Shown here: in pieces, positions 1 through 6,938 of the stretch | How positions within the stretch are numbered: the stretch's first letter is position 1 | Layout of the letters: each line of letters begins with the position of its first letter | From: Tannerella sp. | GTDB taxonomy: Bacteria; Bacteroidota; Bacteroidia; Bacteroidales; Tannerellaceae | Direction of reading: 5' to 3' | Assembly: GCA_031259505.1 (NCBI GenBank) | Contig: JAIRLL010000066.1 | Location: forward strand, 1-8,825 | Length of the DNA stretch: 8,825 bases | Translations under genes and position numbers: made by a program | The notes under the pieces: generated by a model | The model's database searches: none | What the model saw: only the letters and a program-made list of their open reading frames with translations | Told to the model about the DNA's origin: nothing

Positions 1-20
1 AATTTAAACCCTATTAAACA

Positions 21-209
21 ATGAAACGGATTAAATTATTATTTATGCTTACAGTCTGTGCAATATGCACAAACCTGAATGGACAGATCAGTACAGATGA
101 ACTTCCATACAGTTTTATAAATGATGCGCGTCCACTGTTTTTAACGGCAGACCACTGTCTGGACGGTCATGACGCGATTACTTCTCCAGCTTTTACCTTA
201 CAAAATTAA
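21..209 (+). pseudogene. Internally deleted remnant of a secreted trypsin-like protease
   Basis: This 62-codon ORF begins with a plausible signal peptide (residues 1 to about 21: Lys/Arg start, hydrophobic LLFMLTVCAIC core). The next residues, QISTDELPYSF, resemble the mature N-terminus of the 939-residue protease at 2297-5116 (QISEGGLPPSF). At about residue 36 it jumps to RPLFLTADHCLDG, which matches the catalytic-His segment of the same family (KPYILTAHHCSFG, residues 253-265 of the intact protein). Roughly 210 residues that separate these blocks in the intact protein are missing, and the ORF stops 15 codons after the His-Cys pair. No Asp or Ser catalytic segment follows before the next gene. 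I infer a decayed paralogue with an internal deletion and C-terminal loss. It could still give a short secreted peptide. Its promoter, if any, lies off the left edge. Confidence 0.65.
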
Positions 210-222
210 AACAATAACAAAC

Positions 223-966
223 ATGAGTGCAAAGAAATTTTTCTGGAAAGTATGGCTCAGGCTGAACCTGCTTACCAAAGACGAAGAAAACGATTATGTA
301 GCCGAAGTATCAACCGTCGGCAAAACCCTTCGCAACGAAGACATTGCCCGGGCCGTCAAGGACGAAGGCTCGGAGCTTCAGTACGAAACCCTGCTCGACA
401 TCCTGAACCGCGCCGACCGCCTGCGCGTGAAGAAGATTCAGGAAGGTTACAGCATTCTCACCGGCGTGTCGCACATCAGTCCCCGCGTACTCGGCGCGTG
501 GGTGGGCAGCCTCTTCAGGTTCGACCCCGAAAAGCATCGCATCACCGTCGACCAGACGCCCTCGGCCGAACTCCGCGCCGCCCTCGACGAGGTAGGCGTC
601 GAAGTACTCGGCGTGAAAGACAGCGGAGCCATCATCGGCCTCGTCACCGACGTGGCCACCGGCAAAACCGACGGCACGATTACTCCCGACGACGATATTA
701 TCATCGAAGGCGAAAAAATCCGCATCGCCCCCGGCGACGGAGCCGGTCTCGGCATATTCTTCATCAACCAGACCGGCCAGGAAACGCCCGTTACCCACCG
801 TCTCACGCAGAACGATCCGAAGAAAGTCATCGCCCGCGTGCCCCTGCTGGACTCCGGAATTTATACGCTGGAGATACGGACGCGCTTCTCGCGGGGTTCC
901 GTCTTTCTTAAGGAAACACGCACGCTGACCTACAGCCTGCCGCTTACCGTCGGCGAAAATTCGTGA
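223..966 (+). CDS. HU-like DNA-binding protein with C-terminal IG-like (DUF4469-type) domain
   Basis: The 247-residue product resembles the two-domain Bacteroidetes proteins that join an N-terminal HU/IHF-like DNA-binding domain (about residues 1-125) to a C-terminal IG-fold DUF4469-type domain (about 135-242). Seen in the sequence: a conserved-looking start with LTKDEENDYVAEV, the helical stretch LRNEDIARAVKDEGSELQYET, then LTGVSHISPRVLGAW. In the C-terminal half are DVATGKTDGTITPDDDIIIEGEKI and LLDSGIYTLEIRTRFSRGS...KETRTLTYSLPLTV, patterns typical of that domain. There is no signal peptide, so a cytoplasmic or nucleoid-associated role is expected; the precise function of the family is not established. 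I chose the ATG at 223 because the frame's earlier ATG at 169 lies inside the protease remnant and adds 18 residues unlike the family. The gene looks much richer in G+C than the remnant upstream. No promoter is evident in the 13-bp gap. Confidence 0.85.
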   Translation: MSAKKFFWKVWLRLNLLTKDEENDYVAEVSTVGKTLRNEDIARAVKDEGSELQYETLLDILNRADRLRVKKIQEGYSILTGVSHISPRVLGAWVGSLFRFDPEKHRITVDQTPSAELRAALDEVGVEVLGVKDSGAIIGLVTDVATGKTDGTITPDDDIIIEGEKIRIAPGDGAGLGIFFINQTGQETPVTHRLTQNDPKKVIARVPLLDSGIYTLEIRTRFSRGSVFLKETRTLTYSLPLTVGENS

Positions 967-990
967 TGATACACACTTCGCCGCCTGCGC

Positions 991-1125
991 CGTATACCGT
1001 CTGTACACAGCGCCGTATACCGTCTGTACACAGCGTTGTATACCGTCTGTGCACAGCGTTGTATACCGTCCGTACACAGCGTTGTATACCGTCCGTACAC
1101 AGCGTTGTATATCGTCCGTATACAG
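991..1125. repeat. 23-bp tandem repeat array, about 5.9 copies
   Basis: Units start at 991, 1014, 1037, 1060, 1083 and 1106 (the last partial), with the form [C/T]GTATACCGTC[T/C]GTACACAGCG[C/T]. Substitutions are few and there are no spacers. Each unit divides into two similar halves, GTATACCGTCY (11 bp) and GTACACAGCGYY (12 bp). The array can therefore also be read as about twelve degenerate 11/12-bp units, with a palindromic GTATAC or TGTACA core roughly every helical turn. It begins 24 bp after the stop of the HU-like gene. Because 23 is not a multiple of 3, ORFs crossing it on either strand are not credible genes. Function unknown; a multi-site protein-binding array or a simple tandem-repeat expansion are both possible. 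Confidence 0.9.
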
Positions 1126-1128
1126 GGA

Positions 1129-1293
1129 TAAGTCATAAGTCGTAAGTCATAAGTCGTAAGTCGTAAGTCATAAGTCATTTAGTCGTAAGTCATTTAGTCA
1201 TAAGTTGTAAGTGGTATCGACTTATGACTTGCGACTTATGTACTTTAAGATACGACTTGCGACTTATGACTTACGACTTACGACTTACGACTA
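1129..1293. repeat. Heptamer array arranged as a large imperfect inverted repeat
   Basis: The left arm (1129-1214) is about twelve copies of TAAGTCA or TAAGTCG, two of them lengthened by a base. The right arm (1220-1293) has about eight copies of the reverse complement, ACTTATG, ACTTACG or ACTTGCG, interrupted by a degenerate stretch at 1241-1254. The arms meet around a short unique centre. The innermost perfect stem is AGTCATAAGT (1196-1205) with ACTTATGACT (1220-1229), leaving a 14-nt loop. A transcript through it could fold into a long hairpin. The right arm ends 3 bp before the transporter start codon at 1296 and is open in the transporter's frame. Each ACTTATG unit carries an ATG. Confidence 0.9.
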
Positions 1294-1295
1294 AT

Positions 1296-2168
1296 ATGCA
1301 ACGCAATCGCTATCTGTATCATGCCATGGCGGGTATTACGACCGTAATATGGGGCACGACAATGGTCGCTTCCAAGGTGTTACTGAACGAAGGACTGTCG
1401 CCGGCGCAGATCATGTTCGACCGTTTCCTGCTGGGTTACGTGTTTCTGTGGATACTTTATCCGCGTACGCACCGCATCCGTTCGCTGCACGACGAAGCGC
1501 TTTTCGCCGGGATGGGCGTGTTCGGCGGCTCGCTGTATTTCCTGACCGAAAATTCGGCGCTCATCTACGCGCAGGCAACCGACGTGTCGCTGATATGCGC
1601 CTCCGTACCGCTGATTTCGGCCATACTGTCGCATTTTGTGCTGGGCGAACGTCTGTCGCGCGGCTTCCGGCTGGGTTCGGCCGTAGCGATGGCCGGTGTG
1701 GCGCTTGTGATACTGAACGGAAATTTTGTGCTGAAGATGAATCCCCTGGGAGACATTCTCGCGTTTGCCGCCATCTGCTGCTGGGCGGTTTATTGCCTGC
1801 TGGTGAAGAAGCTGCGCCATAACTACAGTGCACTGTTCATCACCCGCCGGCTTTTTCTGTACGGAATACTGACGCTTTTGCCTTATTTTCTTTACGAACC
1901 GTTTCACTTTTCGATCACGGCGCTGCAGCGTCCCGCAGTATGGGGAAATTTGCTGTTTCTCGGATTGATAGCTTCGTCGCTATGCTATGTAATGTGGAAC
2001 TCGGCGATACGCGAACTTGGAATCGTAAAAACAAACAGCTATCTTTATTTCTCGCCCGCAATCACGATTGTTACCGCCTCGATTGTGCTGTCAGAACACG
2101 TCACAGCGTTCATTTTGCTGGGTACTGCGCTTATTTTGCTTGGTTTGTGGATTGCAGAAAAACGATAA
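1296..2168 (+). CDS. EamA/DMT-superfamily inner-membrane transporter
   Basis: The product is 290 residues, the usual size for a ten-helix drug/metabolite transporter made of two EamA repeats. Hydrophobic segments fall at about residues 10-30, 37-54, 68-87, 95-116, 124-141, 151-171, 183-199, 214-232, 244-266 and 270-287. Family-like motifs include the first-helix VIWGTTMVASKVLL, the end of the first repeat ISAILSHFVLGERLS with GVALVI after it, and in the second repeat YFSPAITIVTASIVLSEHVT followed by GTALILLGLWIAEKR. It should export a small metabolite or amino-acid-like compound across the inner membrane; the substrate cannot be read from sequence. I chose ATG 1296 because upstream in-frame ATGs at 1224 and 1266 translate only the heptamer array. 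ATG 1326 would give a start just before helix 1 and is an alternative. The gene is probably monocistronic. Confidence 0.85.
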   Translation: MQRNRYLYHAMAGITTVIWGTTMVASKVLLNEGLSPAQIMFDRFLLGYVFLWILYPRTHRIRSLHDEALFAGMGVFGGSLYFLTENSALIYAQATDVSLICASVPLISAILSHFVLGERLSRGFRLGSAVAMAGVALVILNGNFVLKMNPLGDILAFAAICCWAVYCLLVKKLRHNYSALFITRRLFLYGILTLLPYFLYEPFHFSITALQRPAVWGNLLFLGLIASSLCYVMWNSAIRELGIVKTNSYLYFSPAITIVTASIVLSEHVTAFILLGTALILLGLWIAEKR

Positions 2169-2206
2169 TTAATTCTTAAATATCAAACCGTTATGCCGCA
2201 CAGTCG

Positions 2207-2226
2207 AAAAGCATTTGCTTTTTTTT
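2207..2226 (+). terminator. Weak intrinsic terminator after the EamA transporter
   Basis: AAAAGC (2207-2212) pairs with GCTTTT (2217-2222) across a four-base ATTT loop, and the T-run continues to 2226. The stem is short and A/T-rich, so termination may be partial. It lies 38 bp after the transporter stop and before the protease promoter, where a terminator would be expected. Confidence 0.4.
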
Positions 2227-2260
2227 GTATTAAAACGGATTACTTAACCGAATTTTCGCA

Positions 2261-2268
2261 TATATTTG
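2261..2268 (+). promoter_or_regulatory. Bacteroidetes-type -7 box for the T9SS protease gene
   Basis: TATATTTG matches the TAnnTTTG consensus read by the Bacteroidetes primary sigma factor and lies 28 bp before the protease start codon. I see no convincing TTTG-like -33 element at the usual distance, so strength is uncertain. Confidence 0.5.
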
Positions 2269-2296
2269 TTGCCGAATTTCTCGGAATAACATACAT

Positions 2297-5116
2297 ATGA
2301 CTAATAAATTATATTTTCGTAGTTGTGTAGCAACTATCGTCAGTTTGTTTATTGTACAGGCGTCGAATTTGTCCGCACAAATCAGCGAAGGAGGGCTTCC
2401 ACCGAGTTTCCGGTCACTCGTAACGTTGCGTAGCGCGGCAACGGAAAATATTCCTGTGGCATTCAATGTGCAAGACCTCAAAAGTATCGACGATTGGCAA
2501 ACGGAAAATATGGGATTGCCTCTGGCTGTCGGAACCGTCATCGACAAGCATTACAATCTTCAGAACGCAGGCGAATGGCATACGTTACCGGACGGCGAGA
2601 AAATCTGGCAACTGACCATTCGAGCAACAGGAGCCGTCGCCCTGATGCTTTATTACAGTGAATTTTACATTCCGGAAGGAGGAAAACTGTTCATATACAA
2701 TACCGAAAAATCTCATATACTGGGCGCTTACACAAGTCGCACCAATCCGGCCGGAGGGAGGTTTGCTACCGAATTTGTCGCGGGCGACGAACTTACGCTC
2801 GAATACGTGGCAGCGCCTTCGGACGAAACGCCCCGCATCGAAATAGAAGGCGTCGGATACGGATACAACAACCTTTTCATCCGTAGCGACAAGGTCGAAT
2901 TGCGCGCCGGCGCATGTGAGGTGAACGTAAACTGTGAAGAAGGCGATACCTGGCAAAATCAGAAAAAAGGTGTCTGCCGGATGGTACAGCGCATTGGTTC
3001 AAAGGAATACCTTTGCAGCGCTTCGCTGGTGAACAATACTGCGCAAGACTTGAAACCGTATATCCTTACGGCTCACCACTGCTCGTTCGGAAGCAGTGAA
3101 CTGACTGCTTCCGAAGACGACATGGCGCAGTGGGTGTTCTATTTCCATTACGAACGCGAAGGCTGCGAGGCGTCGACCTCACCGGTAGAAACCAGAACCA
3201 TGACAGGATGCCGGAAAATTGCAGTAAGCGACATCAACGGGCGCTCCGACGGCCTGCTCCTGCTGTTGAATGAAATGATTCCCCAATCTTATAATGTATA
3301 CTATAACGGATGGGACAACCGCGATACTCCTGCAAAATCGGGAGTAAGCATTCACCATCCCCAGGGCGATTCCAAAGCTATATCTACGTTCCTCAGTCCT
3401 GTTTCGCATTACACGTTCGAATCGCTCGACGGTATAAGATGCGGTTTGCACGCGCACTGGAATGCCGTTTTCGACGCCACCGCCACCGGATACGGCATTA
3501 CCGAGAGAGGTTCGTCGGGAGCGCCACTGTTCAATGAAAACAAACTGATTGTCGGGACACTGACAGGCGGAAATTCTACCTGTCTCGATCCGGGAGGGCT
3601 TAACCTTTACGGCAAGATGAGCTATCACTGGAATAAATACCCCTTTGGCGACACTACGCGCATGGATATCTGGCTCGACCCCCTTCATTCGGGAGCACAG
3701 TCTCTTACAGGTCGTTATCATGCGGGCGTTCTGCCTGCCCCGCGAAACCTGGAAATCTCCTATTACGATAAAAAGGTACGATTGACATGGAGAGCGCCGG
3801 ATGCGGGAAATCCAAGCGCTTATCATGTATATGACAACCATTTGCGTGTAGCCCGGACGAAAGATCTTTCCTACGGGGAAGAATTGTCCGATTATGGCAG
3901 TCACAACTACAGCGTATCGGCTGTGTATGACAACAACAACGAATCGGAATTTATCAATCAATCTCTTTTTGTGCCGGAATATAAAACGCCGGCAAACGTG
4001 TCTGCCGTGTTTACCGTCGCCGGGAAAGTAGCCGTTTCATGGCAATCCCCCGTATATGAACAAGTGATATATTGGGGAGAAAAACATGCCGGGACATCGC
4101 TTATAATAGACGACGATGAAAGCGGAAGCGCTGAGCCGTTCTATTTCGGACAACTATGGACAAAAGACGATATCAGTCCGCTCCACCGTAAAACGCTCAC
4201 CGCAGTGAAATTCCTGCCGGTCAGAAACAACACATACGAGATTTACATCGCACAGGGAAACAGAGTCTACAGGCAGAAAATCGCCAGTTCATCGTATTCA
4301 TCATATTACGAAACAAATACCATCGCCCTGTCGACACCTTTTGTCATCGACGGAAACAGCCAGTTAATCGTAGCCTTATACGTTGAAAATCCAAGAGGTT
4401 ACCCTGCGTACTGCGACGCCGGCCCCGCCCTGAGCGGAAAAGGTGACATTTACTCGTACGACGCCGAAAAATGGGAATCGCTTTACGAATCCGACAATGA
4501 ATTTAACATGAATTTCTTTATCGCCGCCGTCGTCACATCCACAGAGGGCGATTTGCCTTTGACATATGCAGCCGCACCGGAAATCACGATTTCGCAGGGA
4601 ACGGCAAGTCCGAAAAAAATACAGGCAGCCACGGCGGTCATCGAAAAGGCCGACATATCCCTGTACAGCCTGCCGCCCATGGCTTTTCTCGAAGTCAGCG
4701 GATATAACATCTACCGTAACAATGTGAAAATAAGTACTGCATCCGCTTCGATGCGCAGATATGTCGACCCTGAAGATCTGAAGGTAGCTTCTTCTTATCA
4801 GGTATCTACTCTGTACAACAACTACGAAAGCGACCTCAGTTCAAAGGCGGAGATTGCACCCATGAGTAACGAATCCGTCAAACCGGAAACGATTGCACTG
4901 CGCCCAAATGTGTTTGACAACAATGTGGAAATTAGCGGGATATCTAATGTATCCAGAATTGAGGTATATGCCATTGACGGGAAACTGTGCCTGCAACTCA
5001 ACAGTCCGGACAAAACAGTCAATACGCAATCGTTGCAGGCAGGGGTGTATATCTTCCGGATTTATACGCGCGGCAATGTCTGCCATACGGTTAAAGGCGT
5101 CAAGCGTGGGAGGTGA
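2297..5116 (+). CDS. Secreted trypsin-like serine protease with T9SS sorting domain
   Basis: The 939-residue product is predicted to cross the inner membrane by Sec and the outer membrane by the type IX system. Domains in order: signal peptide (1 to about 28, ending LSAQ); N-terminal prodomain-like region (about 29-200); chymotrypsin-fold protease (about 205-465); fibronectin III-like segments (about 480-560 and 565-600); a beta-rich module (about 610-750) with the GYPAYCDAGPALSGKGD signature seen in other Bacteroidetes cell-surface proteins; another beta segment (about 790-860); and a type A C-terminal sorting domain (about 866-936). The likely catalytic triad is His261 (LTAHHC), Asp318 (RSDGLLLL) and Ser407 (GSSGAP), as in the lysyl endopeptidase-like family. 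The triad looks complete, so activity is expected, but bond specificity cannot be assigned. Several Cys (207, 213, 227, 240, 262) suggest disulfides. A truncated paralogue lies at 21-209. The gene converges on the radical SAM gene. Confidence 0.85.
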   Translation: MTNKLYFRSCVATIVSLFIVQASNLSAQISEGGLPPSFRSLVTLRSAATENIPVAFNVQDLKSIDDWQTENMGLPLAVGTVIDKHYNLQNAGEWHTLPDGEKIWQLTIRATGAVALMLYYSEFYIPEGGKLFIYNTEKSHILGAYTSRTNPAGGRFATEFVAGDELTLEYVAAPSDETPRIEIEGVGYGYNNLFIRSDKVELRAGACEVNVNCEEGDTWQNQKKGVCRMVQRIGSKEYLCSASLVNNTAQDLKPYILTAHHCSFGSSELTASEDDMAQWVFYFHYEREGCEASTSPVETRTMTGCRKIAVSDINGRSDGLLLLLNEMIPQSYNVYYNGWDNRDTPAKSGVSIHHPQGDSKAISTFLSPVSHYTFESLDGIRCGLHAHWNAVFDATATGYGITERGSSGAPLFNENKLIVGTLTGGNSTCLDPGGLNLYGKMSYHWNKYPFGDTTRMDIWLDPLHSGAQSLTGRYHAGVLPAPRNLEISYYDKKVRLTWRAPDAGNPSAYHVYDNHLRVARTKDLSYGEELSDYGSHNYSVSAVYDNNNESEFINQSLFVPEYKTPANVSAVFTVAGKVAVSWQSPVYEQVIYWGEKHAGTSLIIDDDESGSAEPFYFGQLWTKDDISPLHRKTLTAVKFLPVRNNTYEIYIAQGNRVYRQKIASSSYSSYYETNTIALSTPFVIDGNSQLIVALYVENPRGYPAYCDAGPALSGKGDIYSYDAEKWESLYESDNEFNMNFFIAAVVTSTEGDLPLTYAAAPEITISQGTASPKKIQAATAVIEKADISLYSLPPMAFLEVSGYNIYRNNVKISTASASMRRYVDPEDLKVASSYQVSTLYNNYESDLSSKAEIAPMSNESVKPETIALRPNVFDNNVEISGISNVSRIEVYAIDGKLCLQLNSPDKTVNTQSLQAGVYIFRIYTRGNVCHTVKGVKRGR

Positions 5117-5129
5117 AAGGAGAAAATTT

Positions 5130-5909
5130 TTACGTCGAGACTGAAACCTCGAATCCCGCAGCCCTGACGCGGGCAGCAATGGCGTACAACTCGTCGGGCG
5201 GCACTTTTTGGAGCGATTTTATCGGCGTTTCACGGTCGATGGTGTATATCATCACTTTACGCGGGTTTATTTTTTTTATCGCATCCATCCATGCGTCGAT
5301 TTCCGCTTCGACAGTGTTGTCGATGGCGAGGCCGTCGCGTTCGCCACGCAGGAAAATCGTCTGGATAATCACTTTCCCGCCGAAACGGCAAAGTTGGCGA
5401 ATGACTTGTTCGCATGTAAAATCCGCCGATTCGGGCTGGTCAATCTGCCACATACAGGTGTCAGTCGCGGAATCAAGTTTCATAATATTTTCGTCTGCAC
5501 GACACAGCGCCTGAAAAACAGACTCTTTCCATATCATGGTAGAATTTGAGAGCACAGCGACTTTTGCTTGCGGACACCAACGGTCGCGTAGCGCCAGTGT
5601 GTCATCAATAATCCCTGCAAAGGCGGGGTGGAGTGTCGGCTCGCCGTTCCCTGAAAAAGTGATGACGTCAGGGAATATATTTTCAGACGCCATTTGCGAC
5701 AGTTTCGCATTCAACGCTTCGCATATTTCTTCACGTCGCGGAACTTTTGCCGTGGCCGGGCGTTCTTCGTTCAGTCCACACTCGCAATAGATGCAGTTGA
5801 ACGTACACCGCTTGCCGTCGGAAGGCGAAATATTGACTCCCAGCGAAATGCCGAGACGGCGACTGCGGACGGGGCCATATACAATGTCATGAAACAAAAT
5901 CGTTGCCAT
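5130..5909 (-). CDS. Radical SAM protein (COG0731-like)
   Basis: The product is 259 residues from the ATG at 5909. It carries the radical SAM iron-sulfur motif CX3CX2C at Cys35, Cys39 and Cys42 (CTFNCIYC), with a further Cys44. The SGNGEPTLHP segment (about 86-95) is a GGE-like SAM-binding strand. The N-terminal segment VYGPVRSRRLGISLGVNISP is characteristic of this small cytoplasmic family, which is distantly related to the wybutosine-synthesis TYW1 radical SAM core. It should cleave S-adenosylmethionine to make a 5'-deoxyadenosyl radical; substrate and product are unknown. The frame extends 28 codons further upstream, but those residues do not resemble the family and cover the promoter, so ATG 5909 is preferred. 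Its 3' end faces the protease gene 13 bp away with no strong shared terminator. It is probably transcribed alone. Confidence 0.85.
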   Translation of the reverse strand: MATILFHDIVYGPVRSRRLGISLGVNISPSDGKRCTFNCIYCECGLNEERPATAKVPRREEICEALNAKLSQMASENIFPDVITFSGNGEPTLHPAFAGIIDDTLALRDRWCPQAKVAVLSNSTMIWKESVFQALCRADENIMKLDSATDTCMWQIDQPESADFTCEQVIRQLCRFGGKVIIQTIFLRGERDGLAIDNTVEAEIDAWMDAIKKINPRKVMIYTIDRETPIKSLQKVPPDELYAIAARVRAAGFEVSVST

Positions 5910-5936
5910 TCGTATGCCATATCTGGGTTTGCGTGA

Positions 5937-5944
5937 CAAAAGTA
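5937..5944 (-). promoter_or_regulatory. -7 box for the radical SAM gene
   Basis: Read on the minus strand this is TACTTTTG, an exact TAnnTTTG match, 27 bp upstream of the start codon at 5909. A run of nine T (minus strand) lies just upstream, separated by one G. No clear -33 element is visible at the usual spacing. Its position also argues against the longer start at 5993. Confidence 0.5.
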
Positions 5945-5990
5945 CAAAAAAAAACGGCACTATACTGCGTGCGGCGTGATTTTGCAAGGG

Positions 5991-6009
5991 CAAAAGCAGG
6001 TATACCCGC
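5991..6009 (-). terminator. Possible weak intrinsic terminator after the LytTR regulator
   Basis: On the minus strand, GCGGG pairs with CCTGC (one G-U wobble in RNA) around a TATA loop and is followed by TTTTG. It lies 15 bp after the regulator's stop codon. The stem is only five pairs and the U-run is short, so this is tentative. Confidence 0.3.
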
Positions 6010-6024
6010 CTCCGTTCACGAAAT

Positions 6025-6777
6025 TCAGCCCGTAGTCAGCCATTTCTTGAAATGAGAGGCTTTGTTTTTGCTGATGTAAATCCGTTCGGGCACATCGACA
6101 TCCAGCGTGATGAGCAGGCGATTATCAAACCATATGGTGATATTTCTAACGCTGTCTTTCGAAATAATAAACTGCTTGTTCGCCCGAAAAAACAGCGACG
6201 GATTGAGTTGATCGGAAATGCTGTCTAACGTTCTGGTGTAATGAAAATTGGAATTATCTTTTAACACTACGCATGTATTGCCGCTGCTGCTGTAGAAGTA
6301 TGAAATCTGGGTAACGTTGACGGGAATCAACTCATTACTAACGGGTATCAGCAGCTTGTCGGAAAACTGTCCCGAAAGAATCAGGCGGGACAGATCGCTG
6401 AAACGGTTGTGAAAAATCGATGTGGCCAATTTGCGGTATTTGTCAATGGCGCGTTTTATTTCATTCAGTTCAATGGGTTTAAGCAAATAGTCGATACTGT
6501 TCACCTTGAACGCTTCGATGGCGTGTTCGTCGTATGCCGTAGTAAACACGACCGGCGTATCGACGTTGACGGAATTGAAAATGTTGAATGCCGAACCGTC
6601 GGAAAGATGTATATCCATAAAGATCAAATCCGGCGCCGGATGATTGTTTAACCATCTAACTGTTTGAATAATGCTTTCCGTATGACCTGAAAATTCCACA
6701 TCAGGTTCAACCTCCGAGATAATACTTTTCAGGTTTTCGTAAGCAGTAGTTTCATCTTCTACAATTAGTACCTTCAT
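6025..6777 (-). CDS. LytTR-family response regulator
   Basis: The 250-residue protein has a receiver domain (about 1-118) with acidic pocket Glu7/Asp8 (VEDE), phospho-acceptor Asp55 (LIFMDIHLSDG), Thr79 (VFTTAYDEHAIEAF) and Lys100 (YLLKPIE). A LytTR DNA-binding domain follows (about 140-247; LLIPVSNELIPV, ISYFYSSSGNTCVVL, FFRANKQFIIS). All key receiver residues are present, so it should be phosphorylated and bind direct or inverted repeats near its targets. It is divergent from a LytS/YehU-type kinase at 7159-8181, which is its likely partner. The arrangement differs from the common tandem kinase-regulator operon of this class and would suit autoregulation from the shared intergenic region. 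The start ATG at 6777 gives a canonical MKVLIVEDE N-terminus. Confidence 0.92.
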   Translation of the reverse strand: MKVLIVEDETTAYENLKSIISEVEPDVEFSGHTESIIQTVRWLNNHPAPDLIFMDIHLSDGSAFNIFNSVNVDTPVVFTTAYDEHAIEAFKVNSIDYLLKPIELNEIKRAIDKYRKLATSIFHNRFSDLSRLILSGQFSDKLLIPVSNELIPVNVTQISYFYSSSGNTCVVLKDNSNFHYTRTLDSISDQLNPSLFFRANKQFIISKDSVRNITIWFDNRLLITLDVDVPERIYISKNKASHFKKWLTTG

Positions 6778-6796
6778 ACGCGATTTTTATTGCATA

Positions 6797-6804
6797 CAAA
6801 TATA
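6797..6804 (-). promoter_or_regulatory. -7 box for the LytTR regulator
   Basis: The minus strand reads TATATTTG, an exact TAnnTTTG match, 19 bp before the start codon. A TTG (minus strand, 6829-6827) lies 22 bp upstream and could serve as a -33 element. A degenerate copy of the same stretch appears at 7004-7013. Confidence 0.55.
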
Positions 6805-6932
6805 GCCAAAAGAAACAAATCTTTTGCAATCGCTGTTACAAAAACGAAAATTATAGGTTTATCGCGAAAATACCTGTTGTAAAAGTGTAATTTTTGTATT
6901 GGGCGAAATATTTTTTTTTGCTTTTGCAAAGG
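6799..6932. repeat. Imperfect direct repeat, copy A, of the divergent regulatory region
   Basis: This stretch aligns by eye with 7008-7142 at an offset of 209-212 bp. Shared blocks, in the same order, include TATA..CAAAAGAA..AAATCTT.TGCAAT, a CGAAAA stretch, AGGTT.ATCGCGAAAA, CCTGT, AAAGTGT or AAAGGTGT, ATTGG and CTTTTGC. Copy A adjoins the regulator gene and contains part of its promoter. Its rightward -7 equivalent is degraded to TGCTTTTG (6919-6926). Confidence 0.7.
6855..6875. promoter_or_regulatory. Candidate operator A (dyad with TCGCGA core)
   Basis: AGGTTTAT and ATACCT are inverted arms around CGCGAAA, with a TCGCGA core. It sits about 50 bp upstream of the regulator's -7 box, a position suited to an activator. 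A related dyad is at 7065-7086. It is a plausible site for the LytTR regulator or another factor; binding is inferred only from symmetry and duplication. Confidence 0.45.
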
Positions 6933-6938
6933 TTAATA

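Noticed and set aside
310..1077. A 255-codon open frame on the minus strand opposite the HU-like gene, extending into the 23-bp array
   Set aside because: It mirrors a G+C-rich true gene, matches no family I recognise, and its first part is translated tandem repeat.
991..1125. CRISPR array
   Set aside because: Units follow one another with no unique spacers, and no cas gene is nearby.
930..1178. Open frames on both strands through the repeat arrays giving repetitive peptides (for example TYDLRL repeats)
   Set aside because: The peptides come only from 23-bp and 7-bp repeats. The heptamer gives the same peptide in all frames, so openness there carries no coding signal.
1224..1295. Extended N-terminus of the EamA transporter starting at 1224
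   Set aside because: The 24 added residues are translated heptamer repeat and precede a normal DMT N-terminus at 1296. I keep it only as a possible expression variant.
5117..5160. A shared bidirectional terminator between the convergent protease and radical SAM genes
   Set aside because: The only hairpin seen (CGAG...CTCG, about 5136-5151) lies inside the radical SAM coding region, has four base pairs and lacks a following T-run.
5910..5993. Extended N-terminus of the radical SAM protein
   Set aside because: The added residues do not resemble the family, and an exact -7 promoter box lies within this stretch.
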